In this document: one piece after another, positions 41,020-48,106 of the stretch
Layout: each line of letters starts with the position of its first letter
How positions within the stretch are numbered: position 1 is the first letter of the stretch
From: JAVVEW01 sp032251045
Lineage (GTDB): Bacteria; Pseudomonadota; Gammaproteobacteria; Methylococcales; Methylomonadaceae
Length of the DNA: 48,106 bases
Assembly: GCA_032251045.1 (NCBI GenBank)
Contig: JAVVEW010000013.1
Location: 1 to 48,106, forward strand
Direction: 5' to 3'
Program-made: the position numbers and the translations under genes
The notes under the pieces: model-generated
What the model was told of the DNA's origin: nothing
The model's input: the letters and a program-made list of their open reading frames with translations, nothing else
The model's database searches: none

Positions 41020-42077
41020 CAGTCAAAACTCCTGAGCGCCAGGCCACAAGCAATCATCATAGCCGGTGCGTCATTACTTAAATTTTGCGGTCGGATACGA
41101 CTGGCTAAGGCCATGTTTACGAAAGGATTGGCAATCGTCACCGGCATGCCAAGATGCTGTTCCACCAAGTTGTCACAACCTCGGATTGATGCACAGCCAC
41201 CTGCCATGACAATTTGATCAACGCTACGGTTAGCGCTGGAAGACACAAAAAATTGCAACGCACGCGCAATTTGCTGCACCATGGCTTTTTTGAAGGGTTC
41301 CAGAACATCGGTCAGATAGTTATCAGGCAAGCCACCATGGCGCTTGGCCAGACCTGCTTCTTCAAATGACAAACCATAACGTCGCTGAATCTCCTCGGTC
41401 AGTTGCTTACCACCAAAGCCTTGCTCACGGGTATAAATAGTTTTACCCTCATGAATGACATTCAAGGTGGTAATCGTTGAACCAATATCAACAATAGCGA
41501 CGGTATTTGCTTCCCCTTGGTCAAGTTGCGAATTCACCAAAGCAAAGGCATTTTCCATGGCAAATGCCTCAACATCAACAATAGCCGCCTTCAGCCCGGC
41601 CTTATCAAGCGCGGCGACACGATCCTCGACATTTTCCTGGCGCGACGCCACCAACAAGACATCGATCATGTTATTGCGCTCTGGGTTGGCACCTTGTATT
41701 TCGTAATCCAGGCTTACCTCATCCAGAGTATACGGCACATACTGATCCGCTTCGATCATCACCTGTTCAAACAAGTCCGCCTCTTCCAGATCAGCCGGCA
41801 AAGTAATGACTTTGGTCATCACCGCCGACCCTGCCACCGCCACGCAAGCGCTTTTAAGTTTGGTGCCGGAATTTTTCACGGCCAACTTTATAGCGTCACC
41901 AATAGCATCGATGTTAGCGATATTTTTATCAATGACCGCATCCTGAGGCAAAGGGGCCACCGCATAACTTTCCACTCGATATCGGTTGCCTTGTTGGCTA
42001 AGCTCCAACAGTTTAACTGCCGCGGTACTGATATCGATGCCAAGCAACGCTTTTTGACTACTTAAAAAGAAACCCAT
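41019..42077 (-). CDS. pilM: Type IV pilus assembly ATPase-like protein PilM
   Basis: Actin/FtsA-like cytosolic protein of 352 residues, the first gene of pilMNOPQ. Start MGFFLSSQKALLGIDISTAAVKLLELS gives the phosphate 1 loop at about residue 11-18; CAGG lies 9 bases upstream, and in-frame codons up to 42212 look non-coding. TVAIVDIGSTITTLNVI (about 210-225) is the phosphate 2 loop, and VMAGGCASIRGCDNLVEQHLGMPV (about 300) the adenosine motif. It binds the INLLPWR motif of PilN on the cytosolic face. ponA, the usual divergent neighbour, is missing. Confidence 0.95.
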   Translation of the reverse strand: MGFFLSSQKALLGIDISTAAVKLLELSQQGNRYRVESYAVAPLPQDAVIDKNIANIDAIGDAIKLAVKNSGTKLKSACVAVAGSAVMTKVITLPADLEEADLFEQVMIEADQYVPYTLDEVSLDYEIQGANPERNNMIDVLLVASRQENVEDRVAALDKAGLKAAIVDVEAFAMENAFALVNSQLDQGEANTVAIVDIGSTITTLNVIHEGKTIYTREQGFGGKQLTEEIQRRYGLSFEEAGLAKRHGGLPDNYLTDVLEPFKKAMVQQIARALQFFVSSSANRSVDQIVMAGGCASIRGCDNLVEQHLGMPVTIANPFVNMALASRIRPQNLSNDAPAMMIACGLALRSFD

Positions 42078-42310
42078 GCAAAAAACCTGATAAAAAACTG
42101 ACAACAATGTGTCTTGTAAGCACACCGACAGTGTGGCGCTCCCCGCTCTGTGCGAAGCGCTGGCTTTTACGCATCCAAGTGGTGCCTGGAAAAATTGCGG
42201 TGCCAAACACAAAATAATGCGAACTTGCGAACTGGGGCATCAGCCATCGACGCTATATGACAGCGCTATAACTTAAATAGGCTCTTCTATCGCACTCCAA
42301 AAAACAGCAC

Positions 42311-42413
42311 GTCCCTTTGGGTGCCGGGTGTTCGGCAAAGACCTTGACAGCTGAGGATGCCGTGAAAGACTACGTCTGGCCGACACCCGGCACCGAAATT
42401 TGACTCACAAAGG
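42311..42413. repeat. Long inverted repeat with 12-bp perfect core upstream of pilM
   Basis: GGTGCCGGGTGT (42320-42331) is exactly complementary to ACACCCGGCACC (42383-42394), with a 51-base loop. The arms extend with mismatches inward (TTCGGC / GGCCG) and outward (CCCTTTG / CAAAGGG). The loop itself contains two copies of a GTCTTT..CGGC-like word on the minus strand. It could be a structured leader element, a transcribed RNA, or a degenerate mobile palindrome. Confidence 0.7.
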
Positions 42414-42545
42414 GTTACAACACAGCAGCAAGTATAGACGGGATTCATGAGATTGCGGAAATTCTCTGTCATACACGGCAAGGCTCAATTCAGCATTGAC
42501 CGGCATCAGAACGCATGTACTGTCGAAGATGGTTGAGTCACACAA

Positions 42546-42579
42546 GCCGATGTGATGCCTTTGCATGCTTCACATCGGC
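42546..42579. repeat. Inverted repeat downstream of tlpA
   Basis: GCCGATGTGA (42546-42555) and TCACATCGGC (42570-42579) are perfect 10-bp arms, with an inner TGC/GCA pairing. It lies about 75 bases past the tlpA stop on the minus strand. No T-run follows, so a processed 3' end or a factor-assisted terminator is possible. Confidence 0.6.
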
Positions 42580-42616
42580 CGGAACTTAAGAGGGTCGGGT
42601 ATTCGGCTTAGGGGAT

Positions 42617-42632
42617 GACGGCGGCTGCCGTC
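42617..42632. repeat. Small perfect hairpin just past tlpA
   Basis: GACGGC-GGCT-GCCGTC, 6-bp perfect stem, about 24 bases after the tlpA stop codon. No T-run follows it on the minus strand. Confidence 0.5.
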
Positions 42633-42655
42633 AAACCAATGAGCATATCGAGCGC

Positions 42656-43183
42656 TCAGGTGCCTTGTTCCAGCACCGGCTGAATAATGGCCAGCAGTTC
42701 GGCGCGACTTAATTCACCCGGATGACGCGCCAACACCTGACCATCGGGGGCGATCACTACTGTAAATGGCACTGCGCCCACCTGGTTGCCCCATTGCCCG
42801 GCCAAGGCCATGCCGGCATCACCCGCAATGAGCATGGGATAATTGATGTTGCTCATTTTGGCATATTCAGCAACCGGCTCGACTGCATCGATAGCGATAC
42901 CGACAAACTGCAAACCTTGACTGCCGTATTGCTGTTGCAAGGCAACGAATTCTGGAATTTCCTTGCGGCACGGTGGGCACCAGGTCGCCCAGAAATTGAG
43001 TACCAGAATTTTGCCACGCCATTCATCAAGCTGGCGGGGCTTGCCTTCGAGATCCGGCAAACGCAAAGCGGGCAAGTCATCCCAGGCGCCGATCGCACTT
43101 GAATCGGCGCTGTAAACCTGTAAACCCAAACCACCGGCAAACGCCAGCACCCCGGCGATAATTAACAAGAACGAACGTCGCAT
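42656..43183 (-). CDS. tlpA: TlpA-family thioredoxin-like disulphide reductase
   Basis: 175-residue periplasmic thioredoxin anchored by an N-terminal signal/anchor helix (SFLLIIAGVLAFAGGLGLQVY). The active site VLNFWATWCPPCRKEIPEF (about residues 62-80) has the CPPC motif of TlpA/ResA proteins, and GAVPFTVVIAPDG holds the cis-Pro. Such proteins reduce cytochrome c apoproteins or other periplasmic thiols. It overlaps the end of dsbD by 22 bases, so DsbD is its likely electron donor. Confidence 0.9.
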   Translation of the reverse strand: MRRSFLLIIAGVLAFAGGLGLQVYSADSSAIGAWDDLPALRLPDLEGKPRQLDEWRGKILVLNFWATWCPPCRKEIPEFVALQQQYGSQGLQFVGIAIDAVEPVAEYAKMSNINYPMLIAGDAGMALAGQWGNQVGAVPFTVVIAPDGQVLARHPGELSRAELLAIIQPVLEQGT

Positions 43184-45411
43184 GATTGCTTTACCTGCGT
43201 TAAAGTCGTTAAAAATTGGCCGGCATCCTGATAGCCGATCACCCGATACCGCGCCAGCTCCTGACCTTGCTGAAAAAATAAAATGGCCGGCGGCCCGAAC
43301 AAATCAAACTGTTTCAGCAAAGCCTGCTGTTCTGGCGTATTTTCCGTGACATCGGCTTTGACCACGCGCATGGCTTGCAGCTGGCGGCGCACAGCAGGGT
43401 CGGTAAAAGTAAACGCCTCAAGCTCTTTACACGACACACACCAATCCGCATAAAAATCCAGCATCACCAATTGTCCCTTGGCCTGACTTTCCGCCAAAAC
43501 AGTTTGTAACTGCGGCATGGATGTCACCACCGTCATCGGCATGACCGGCGCTTCCTTAAACGCCTGCCCCTGAACATTCAGCCCCGCCAATGGTTTCAGC
43601 GGATTCTGATTACCCAGACTGACTCCGATCAATAGCATCACGCCATAGCCCAACATCACCACGCCCACACCTTTCCACAGCCGCTGCCAGCCAGACGCCC
43701 CGGCCGCCAACGGCTCCAGAGCATTTAGATAGATCGCTGGAATAATCAACAACAACGCCCATAACAACAGCGTGACCTGACCGGGCAGAATCCGATCCAG
43801 CATCCACACCGCCATGGCCAGCATCAATACGCCGAACACAGCTTTAGTGGCATTCAGCCAATGCCCTGCCTTAGGTAACAATTTACCGGCCGAGGCCCCT
43901 ACCAAGACCAACGGCGCGCCCATACCTAAGCCCATCATAAACAAGGCCGAACCACCCAGCCAGGCATCACCGGTTTGGCCGATATAAATCAACGCCCCGG
44001 CCAGCGGCGCAGCCACGCATGGCCCGACAATCAAGGCCGATAACGCGCCCATGATCGCCGCCCCCCAATACGAACCGTCGCGATGCTGTTCGCTGACATC
44101 GTGCAGTTTTGCCTGCCAGACTTTCGGCAACTCCAGATGATAAAAACCGAACATGGACAGCGCCAATGCGACGAACAAACCACTGAATAATACAAGAATC
44201 CAGGTTTGTTGAAACAATGCCTGTAAATTGGCACCAAACAACGCCGCCAACACGCCAAATACGGTATACATCAAAGCGGACGCCAGCACATAACTTAGCG
44301 ACAGTAACAATCCCCGGCGCATACTCACCGTTTCACGCTTGCCGACGATCAAGCCGGACAAAATCGGCAGCATCGGAAACACGCAAGGGGTAAACGCCAA
44401 TAACAAGCCAAAACCAAAAAAACTTGCCCAGATCCACAGCAAACCGTCGTGCTTCAGCAAAGCCACCACCCGGTCCTGCTCCGAACCTTGAAAGTCCTCG
44501 ACCAGCGCAGCCTCCGCCAACGCAGGCAATGCCAGGGTCACGGTTTTGTTCATCGGCTGATAACACACGCCGCGTACCGCACAGCCTTGATAGGCCACAT
44601 TCAAGGTGAGCGTTTGCGCATCAGCATTGGCGCGTTGCAACAACGCCTGGGCCAAAACCGACTGATAATAAACCTCCACCCGACCAAAAGTTTCATCCTG
44701 CTCCCAGTCACCTTCAGGCAATTGCAACGTATCAACGCGCACCGTATCGGGCGACATCACTGTCAGCGCGATTTTGTCGCGATAAAGATAATAACCCTCG
44801 GCAATTTGCCATCTAAGCTGTACGGTTTGAGCATCGTTGGACTCGACCATAAGTTGAAACGCCTGGTCGGGTGGCAACAGCGCATCGGCAAACAGATTCA
44901 ACCCCGAACCATTAGGCTTTAACAGACTTGCCACCGGGTCGTTGCCACTGCTTGACGTCGCCAGCGCAGCAGGCAGAGGTTGCGCCAATTTGATGGTCAG
45001 TGTTTGCTGCTGCGGAGGGTAACACACGCCCACATCGGCACAGCCCTGATACCCCACTTTTAGCTTGAACGTTGCCGCAGGTGCGCTCGTCACCGGTAAA
45101 GTTACCGGCAAATCGTGGTAATACACCACCACATCGCCGAAGTTCGGATCATGCTTCATCTTACCCGCCGGCAAATCCGGCATGCCTAACACAACATCTG
45201 CGTCCTGCGGAGTAAATTTCAGCTTATTGCGATATAGATAATAGCCGTCGGCGATCTGCCAACGCAGTTCGATACGATGGGGTGCGACTACTCGATGCGA
45301 CAGCTTGAACGCTTCCTCCACGCGCAACAAATCGTCGGGATTGATCGCCCACGCGGGCAAAACATGCAAAATCAGGGCAAAAAACAGCCCGAACGTTATT
45401 TTTTGAGACAT
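43162..45411 (-). CDS. dsbD: Thiol:disulphide interchange protein DsbD with duplicated N-terminal domain
   Basis: Carries electrons from cytosolic thioredoxin to the periplasm. It has 749 residues against 565 in E. coli. After a signal peptide come two nDsbD domains (each with a GYYLYR..K motif and a YQGC..GVCY pair of Cys, about residues 25-150 and 175-300), then eight helices with the redox Cys in FTPCVFPMLPIL and GPCVAAPLAGALIYI, and a C-terminal thioredoxin domain (FYADWCVSCKELEAF). All Cys pairs are kept. The start used is the ATG at 45411, inside the end of cutA; one at 45423 is also possible. cutA-dsbD is the E. coli order. Confidence 0.95.
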   Translation of the reverse strand: MSQKITFGLFFALILHVLPAWAINPDDLLRVEEAFKLSHRVVAPHRIELRWQIADGYYLYRNKLKFTPQDADVVLGMPDLPAGKMKHDPNFGDVVVYYHDLPVTLPVTSAPAATFKLKVGYQGCADVGVCYPPQQQTLTIKLAQPLPAALATSSSGNDPVASLLKPNGSGLNLFADALLPPDQAFQLMVESNDAQTVQLRWQIAEGYYLYRDKIALTVMSPDTVRVDTLQLPEGDWEQDETFGRVEVYYQSVLAQALLQRANADAQTLTLNVAYQGCAVRGVCYQPMNKTVTLALPALAEAALVEDFQGSEQDRVVALLKHDGLLWIWASFFGFGLLLAFTPCVFPMLPILSGLIVGKRETVSMRRGLLLSLSYVLASALMYTVFGVLAALFGANLQALFQQTWILVLFSGLFVALALSMFGFYHLELPKVWQAKLHDVSEQHRDGSYWGAAIMGALSALIVGPCVAAPLAGALIYIGQTGDAWLGGSALFMMGLGMGAPLVLVGASAGKLLPKAGHWLNATKAVFGVLMLAMAVWMLDRILPGQVTLLLWALLLIIPAIYLNALEPLAAGASGWQRLWKGVGVVMLGYGVMLLIGVSLGNQNPLKPLAGLNVQGQAFKEAPVMPMTVVTSMPQLQTVLAESQAKGQLVMLDFYADWCVSCKELEAFTFTDPAVRRQLQAMRVVKADVTENTPEQQALLKQFDLFGPPAILFFQQGQELARYRVIGYQDAGQFLTTLTQVKQSCDVRSC

Positions 45412-45728
45412 GAATCCAGCCATTGCAAATAAGTTGATGAGCCGTGCGTGATAGGTAGCGCAATAATTTCCGGAACGTCATAAGAGTGCTGTTCCAACAG
45501 TAACGCTTCAAGCTCGCTGTAACAGTTTTGGTCGGTTTTAATCAGCAACAAACATTCAGCATCGCACTGCAACGCGCCCTCCCAATAATACAAAGATTCA
45601 AGCCCTGGTATGACATTGACACAGGCGGCCAATTGCCGGACCAGCAACATTTCCGCTAAATGCTTGGCCACGCCCCTATCAGGACAGGTACATAACACCA
45701 GTTGATGCGCGCCTGGTTCATATTTCAT
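45396..45728 (-). CDS. cutA: Divalent-cation tolerance protein CutA
   Basis: 110-residue trimeric PII-like protein. LVLCTCPDRGVAKHLAEMLLVRQLAACVNVIPGLESLYYWEG is the family's N-terminal half, and HSYDVPEIIALPITHGSSTYLQWL the C-terminal signature. The ATG at 45728 has AGGG about 8 bases upstream. Its 3' end overlaps the dsbD start. Exact function is uncertain; a copper role was proposed in E. coli partly because of polar effects on dsbD. Confidence 0.94.
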   Translation of the reverse strand: MKYEPGAHQLVLCTCPDRGVAKHLAEMLLVRQLAACVNVIPGLESLYYWEGALQCDAECLLLIKTDQNCYSELEALLLEQHSYDVPEIIALPITHGSSTYLQWLDSCLKK

Positions 45729-45948
45729 CAGCAATGCCCTTTAAAAGTATGGTGAGGATGCAGCGTCCAAGAAAACGCTGTGAATAGCGAGGTTTGGCAG
45801 CAGCCACCTTTTTCACCATCAAGCTCACCGATAGTGTTCGGTTGATCACTTGAAAATAATGAATAGTGCATGTTGCCACTGGCCAATAGCGATCGAATAT
45901 GTTTTAGTTAAGGAACTTCCGATTACTTTGGCTTGGAGCCTTGATACC

Positions 45949-46377
45949 ATGCGATTAGTTCCTGTTCTGACCGGCGCGTTCATTATTGTGCCATTTATCG
46001 AAATTTATTTACTGCTCACTCTAGGCGGCCTGATTGGCCCGGCTGCCACCATTGCTCTGGTTATTTTCACTGCTGTGCTAGGCGCCGGGCTATTGCGCCA
46101 ACAAGGTTTTGCCACCCTGAAACGGCTGCAACAACAGCTCGACCAGGGCATTTTACCCGCTTTTGAACTCATTGAAGGCCCGATGCTGTTGGTAGGGGGA
46201 GCGCTGTTACTCACGCCCGGTTTTGTCACCGATGCTTTTGGCTTTGCCCTGCTGATTCCCAAACTGCGCCGGCAACTGGCCACTTTGGTACTGTCGCGAG
46301 GCTGGATTCGCCCCGTGCCAAGCGATGCCAGCGAATCTGGCCGCACTCTGGAAGGCGAATACCGGAAAGACAACTGA
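45949..46377 (+). CDS. fxsA: FxsA-family membrane protein
   Basis: 142 residues with three or four hydrophobic segments: VLTGAFIIVPFIEIYLLLTLGGLIG, ATIALVIFTAVLGAGLLRQQG and GPMLLVGGALLLTPGFVTDAFGFALLIP. The central GGALLLTPGFVTDAFG block is the FxsA signature. E. coli FxsA was found as a suppressor of F-plasmid exclusion of T7. The ATG at 45949, with GGAG upstream, gives the family N-terminus; an earlier ATG at 45850 would add 33 residues of unlike sequence. It is divergent from cutA. In many relatives it precedes groES-groEL, which are not here. Confidence 0.9.
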   Translation: MRLVPVLTGAFIIVPFIEIYLLLTLGGLIGPAATIALVIFTAVLGAGLLRQQGFATLKRLQQQLDQGILPAFELIEGPMLLVGGALLLTPGFVTDAFGFALLIPKLRRQLATLVLSRGWIRPVPSDASESGRTLEGEYRKDN

Positions 46378-46471
46378 CCCGGCTCACCGCCTTAGCCAGT
46401 GCTTTTTATCAAGGCCCGGTGATAACAGCCACTGTCACAACCCGCATTAAACCTCTGTCGCCGAATAGGCC

Positions 46472-47707
46472 TCAAAAAGAAATACCGCCTTGCACCCAGA
46501 TTTTCTGGGTGTCGTTGCGAGCGAACGTCGGGGCGTTGCTGTCGGCATCGTAATAAGCATATTTGAGCAATACCGAATAATGCTTGCCGAAAGTCTTGAC
46601 GATCAGGGCATCGTATTCATCGCCGAAATCAGTGCCTCCGGTGTCATCGCTGAAATGGTGATAAACGAACATCAGTTTGGCGCCCAGCACCGAACTTGCC
46701 AGACTGGCGTTGACATCGCGAATACCGTCGGTCGGTGTGGTCAGGAAGCGGTCGGCCCAACCTTGGAAGGCATGGTTGGTGCCCAACGGAGTCTGAAACG
46801 CATTTCGGCCATTGCCGTCCAGTTGCTCGAAACCGGCCTTGAGCGTCACGCCGTAAAGCGTCGCGCCGCCCATGACATGGTAACGGTCAAGATCGAAATC
46901 GCGGGGATTGTTCTGATAGTCGGCCTGAAAACTGTATTCAGCTGTGTAATGCAGGGTCAGGTCTTCATTGATTTTCGGTGAGCCGACCAGGCGCAAACCA
47001 TAAGATTGACTGGACCGCCCTTTCAGCGCCGGATCGTCGGTATATTTCAGCCAATAGCCATAGGCGGTGGCACTGCCGAACCGGCCCAGGTTGTAATTGA
47101 GATTGATCAGCGGCAGTTCGGTGTTGTCGGTCAATGACAAAATGGTGCGCACTCGGCCAATATAGCCGGCGCGGGCGGTCAGGTTCGGAATCGAAGTGTT
47201 GGTAACCAGCACTGAATCGTAAGTCGCCTCCATTTGCCGCCAGCCGACGTTGCCGATGAAGCGGTCGTCGTCCAGCTTGATGCGCTGGCGGCCGCCTTTG
47301 ACCACGGTGTCGGGTATGGCGTTGAAAGTCAGCCACAACTGGTTCAGCTCATGCCGGTCGGCCGGGTCGGCGACCACATGAAAGTCCCGATCACCGGCGC
47401 TCAGGGCGTTGAAATCGGCCTGCGCGGCGAACACGTTTTCATATTCGACAAAGCCTTGCCAGCCGTAAAATTGCGGCGTCAGATAGCCTAAGCGCAATCG
47501 GAAGGTATTGGCGTTAGCCGGTTTCGGCGCGGTGCTTTGGGTGTCGGCGTGCTCATAGCGGTAATTCAGATCGAACGTGATCCGGCCATAACGCTCATCC
47601 GCCTGGCCGAAGTTCAAGGCGTTTTCGATGCTTTGGTCTATCGTTTGCGCCGGGACCTTAAACGGCAAAATCAATCCAAACAGCCATAACAAGGCTTTGT
47701 GTTGCAT
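46472..47707 (-). CDS. Outer-membrane beta-barrel porin, alginate-export-like
   Basis: 411 residues with a Sec signal peptide (MQHKALLWLFGLILPFKVPAQ). The rest alternates hydrophobic/polar residues in many short strands (NTFRLRLGYLTPQFYGWQGF, DLTLHYTAEYSFQADYQNN, YSVLLKYAYYDADSNAP) and ends in Phe, as barrel proteins require for assembly. The middle contains NQLWLTFNAIPDTVVKGGRQRIKLDDDRFIGNVGWRQ, similar to the alginate-export (AlgE-type) porin family. Substrate is unknown. A LysR-type gene lies upstream on the same strand, 86 bases away. Confidence 0.8.
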   Translation of the reverse strand: MQHKALLWLFGLILPFKVPAQTIDQSIENALNFGQADERYGRITFDLNYRYEHADTQSTAPKPANANTFRLRLGYLTPQFYGWQGFVEYENVFAAQADFNALSAGDRDFHVVADPADRHELNQLWLTFNAIPDTVVKGGRQRIKLDDDRFIGNVGWRQMEATYDSVLVTNTSIPNLTARAGYIGRVRTILSLTDNTELPLINLNYNLGRFGSATAYGYWLKYTDDPALKGRSSQSYGLRLVGSPKINEDLTLHYTAEYSFQADYQNNPRDFDLDRYHVMGGATLYGVTLKAGFEQLDGNGRNAFQTPLGTNHAFQGWADRFLTTPTDGIRDVNASLASSVLGAKLMFVYHHFSDDTGGTDFGDEYDALIVKTFGKHYSVLLKYAYYDADSNAPTFARNDTQKIWVQGGISF

Positions 47708-47793
47708 CAGTTTTCTCCAGAAAAATTATTCAACAACGCGAGGGTCTGTTGGTCTTTCATGTTTATCCCTATCACTGTTCCAAACAGCGCCCA

Positions 47794-48106
47794 TTAAAGC
47801 TGTTTCGCCTGTTCCACCAGCCACTGAATATAAGCCAGACCGCTGTCTTCGGCGCGGGTTGCCAGATATAACGTTTTCGGTAGCGGCTTGTGTGCAAACG
47901 GCAGACCGACCAGGGCAAGCTCACAGTGTTTCAGCAGCCAACCCGGCAGCAAGCACACGCCGCGACCGGCCGCTGCCATTTCCAGCATCAAATCGGTTTC
48001 TTCCACGGTTTTATGGGCTTTGACTTCGATATTGTAAGGCCTTAACACTTTCTGAAACACATCCAGTCGTTCCTGGGCCACAGGATAGGTCAATACGATT
48101 TCACCG
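47794..48106 (-). CDS. LysR-type transcriptional regulator, partial (MetR-like C-terminus)
   Basis: The last 104 residues of an effector-binding domain; the DNA-binding part lies beyond the window. IVLTYPVAQERLDVFQKVLRP and MLEMAAAGRGVCLLPGWLLKHCE resemble the C-terminal region of MetR (LTYPV..RLD...M.A..MGIAALPHWVV) more than other LysR proteins. If it is MetR, it would respond to homocysteine and control methionine genes, but no metE is visible and the call rests on a fragment. Confidence 0.75.
   Translation of the reverse strand, partial: GEIVLTYPVAQERLDVFQKVLRPYNIEVKAHKTVEETDLMLEMAAAGRGVCLLPGWLLKHCELALVGLPFAHKPLPKTLYLATRAEDSGLAYIQWLVEQAKQL

Larger units (their letters stand above)
42078..42655. 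other. Gene-free region between pilM and tlpA, rich in inverted repeats
   Basis: 578 bases without a convincing gene on either strand; the short frames here lack ribosome sites and coding character. It must hold the pilM promoter near its left end, though I could not pick one with confidence. It contains three inverted repeats, listed separately (42311-42413, 42546-42579, 42617-42632). Confidence 0.7.

Noticed and set aside
42311..42413. c-di-GMP or other known riboswitch
   Set aside because: No conserved riboswitch core that I know could be found in the loop.
42287..42481. 64-residue frame upstream of pilM
   Set aside because: It spans the inverted repeat, has no ribosome site, and its cysteine-rich composition looks like random translation.

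Overview
The window is a chromosomal segment of a gammaproteobacterium. This rests on gene order: hrcA-grpE-dnaK-dnaJ-dapB, aroK-aroB-damX next to pilMNOPQ and hemE (the Pseudomonas-like pil/aro arrangement), zapA followed by 6S RNA with a UPF0149-pepP-ubiH operon on the other side, and cutA-dsbD. Base composition is moderate and even. There is no prophage, CRISPR array or intact insertion sequence, so almost everything is core metabolism and cell machinery. A methylotroph or another environmental gammaproteobacterium would fit, but no marker gene for such a lifestyle lies in the window.

Layout: 1-2962, two-subunit pyruvate carboxylase (the B subunit runs off the left edge). 3170-9042, heat-shock operon hrcA-grpE-dnaK-dnaJ plus dapB, with a CIRCE operator and vegetative promoter in front of hrcA and a sigma-32-type promoter at the grpE/dnaK junction. 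9043-9459, a gene-free strip with a transposase relic and three tandem hairpins. 9460-12186, a minus-strand run of a DUF6763-like protein, a P-loop ATPase, metA and a guanine deaminase. 12417-14929, plus-strand carboxylesterase, dnaQ and a parB without parA. 15036-16056, folD and tRNA-Leu(CAA). 16189-19142, a ba3-type cytochrome c oxidase (small subunit, subunits II and I) with a diheme cytochrome c. 19187-22280, nadA and aspS. 22564-23294, 6S RNA, zapA and a ZapB-like coiled coil. 23374-26394, UPF0149-pepP-ubiH. 26398-29318, a DUF882 protein, a lipoprotein, mobA, DUF2835 and htpX. 29449-32496, a retropepsin-like protease, a seven-TM inactive transglutaminase and a RimK-like ligase. 32756-42077, hemE, damX, aroB, aroK and the type IV pilus operon pilMNOPQ. 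42078-42655, a gene-free region rich in inverted repeats. 42656-46377, tlpA, dsbD, cutA and fxsA. 46472-48106, an outer-membrane porin and a partial LysR regulator.

The less ordinary items are these. The retropepsin/7TM-transglutaminase/ATP-grasp trio is a conserved and poorly understood peptide-modification system. The dnaK operon shows layered CIRCE, sigma-70 and sigma-32 control, and htpX has a second possible sigma-32 promoter. The 6S RNA was found by alignment to the E. coli sequence from memory. DsbD has a duplicated N-terminal domain, PilQ carries a glycine-rich insertion, and damX carries a near-perfect 60-bp tandem duplication. A terminator sits in the aroK leader, and a plus-strand promoter/terminator pair encloses a possible small RNA at about 32584-32639.
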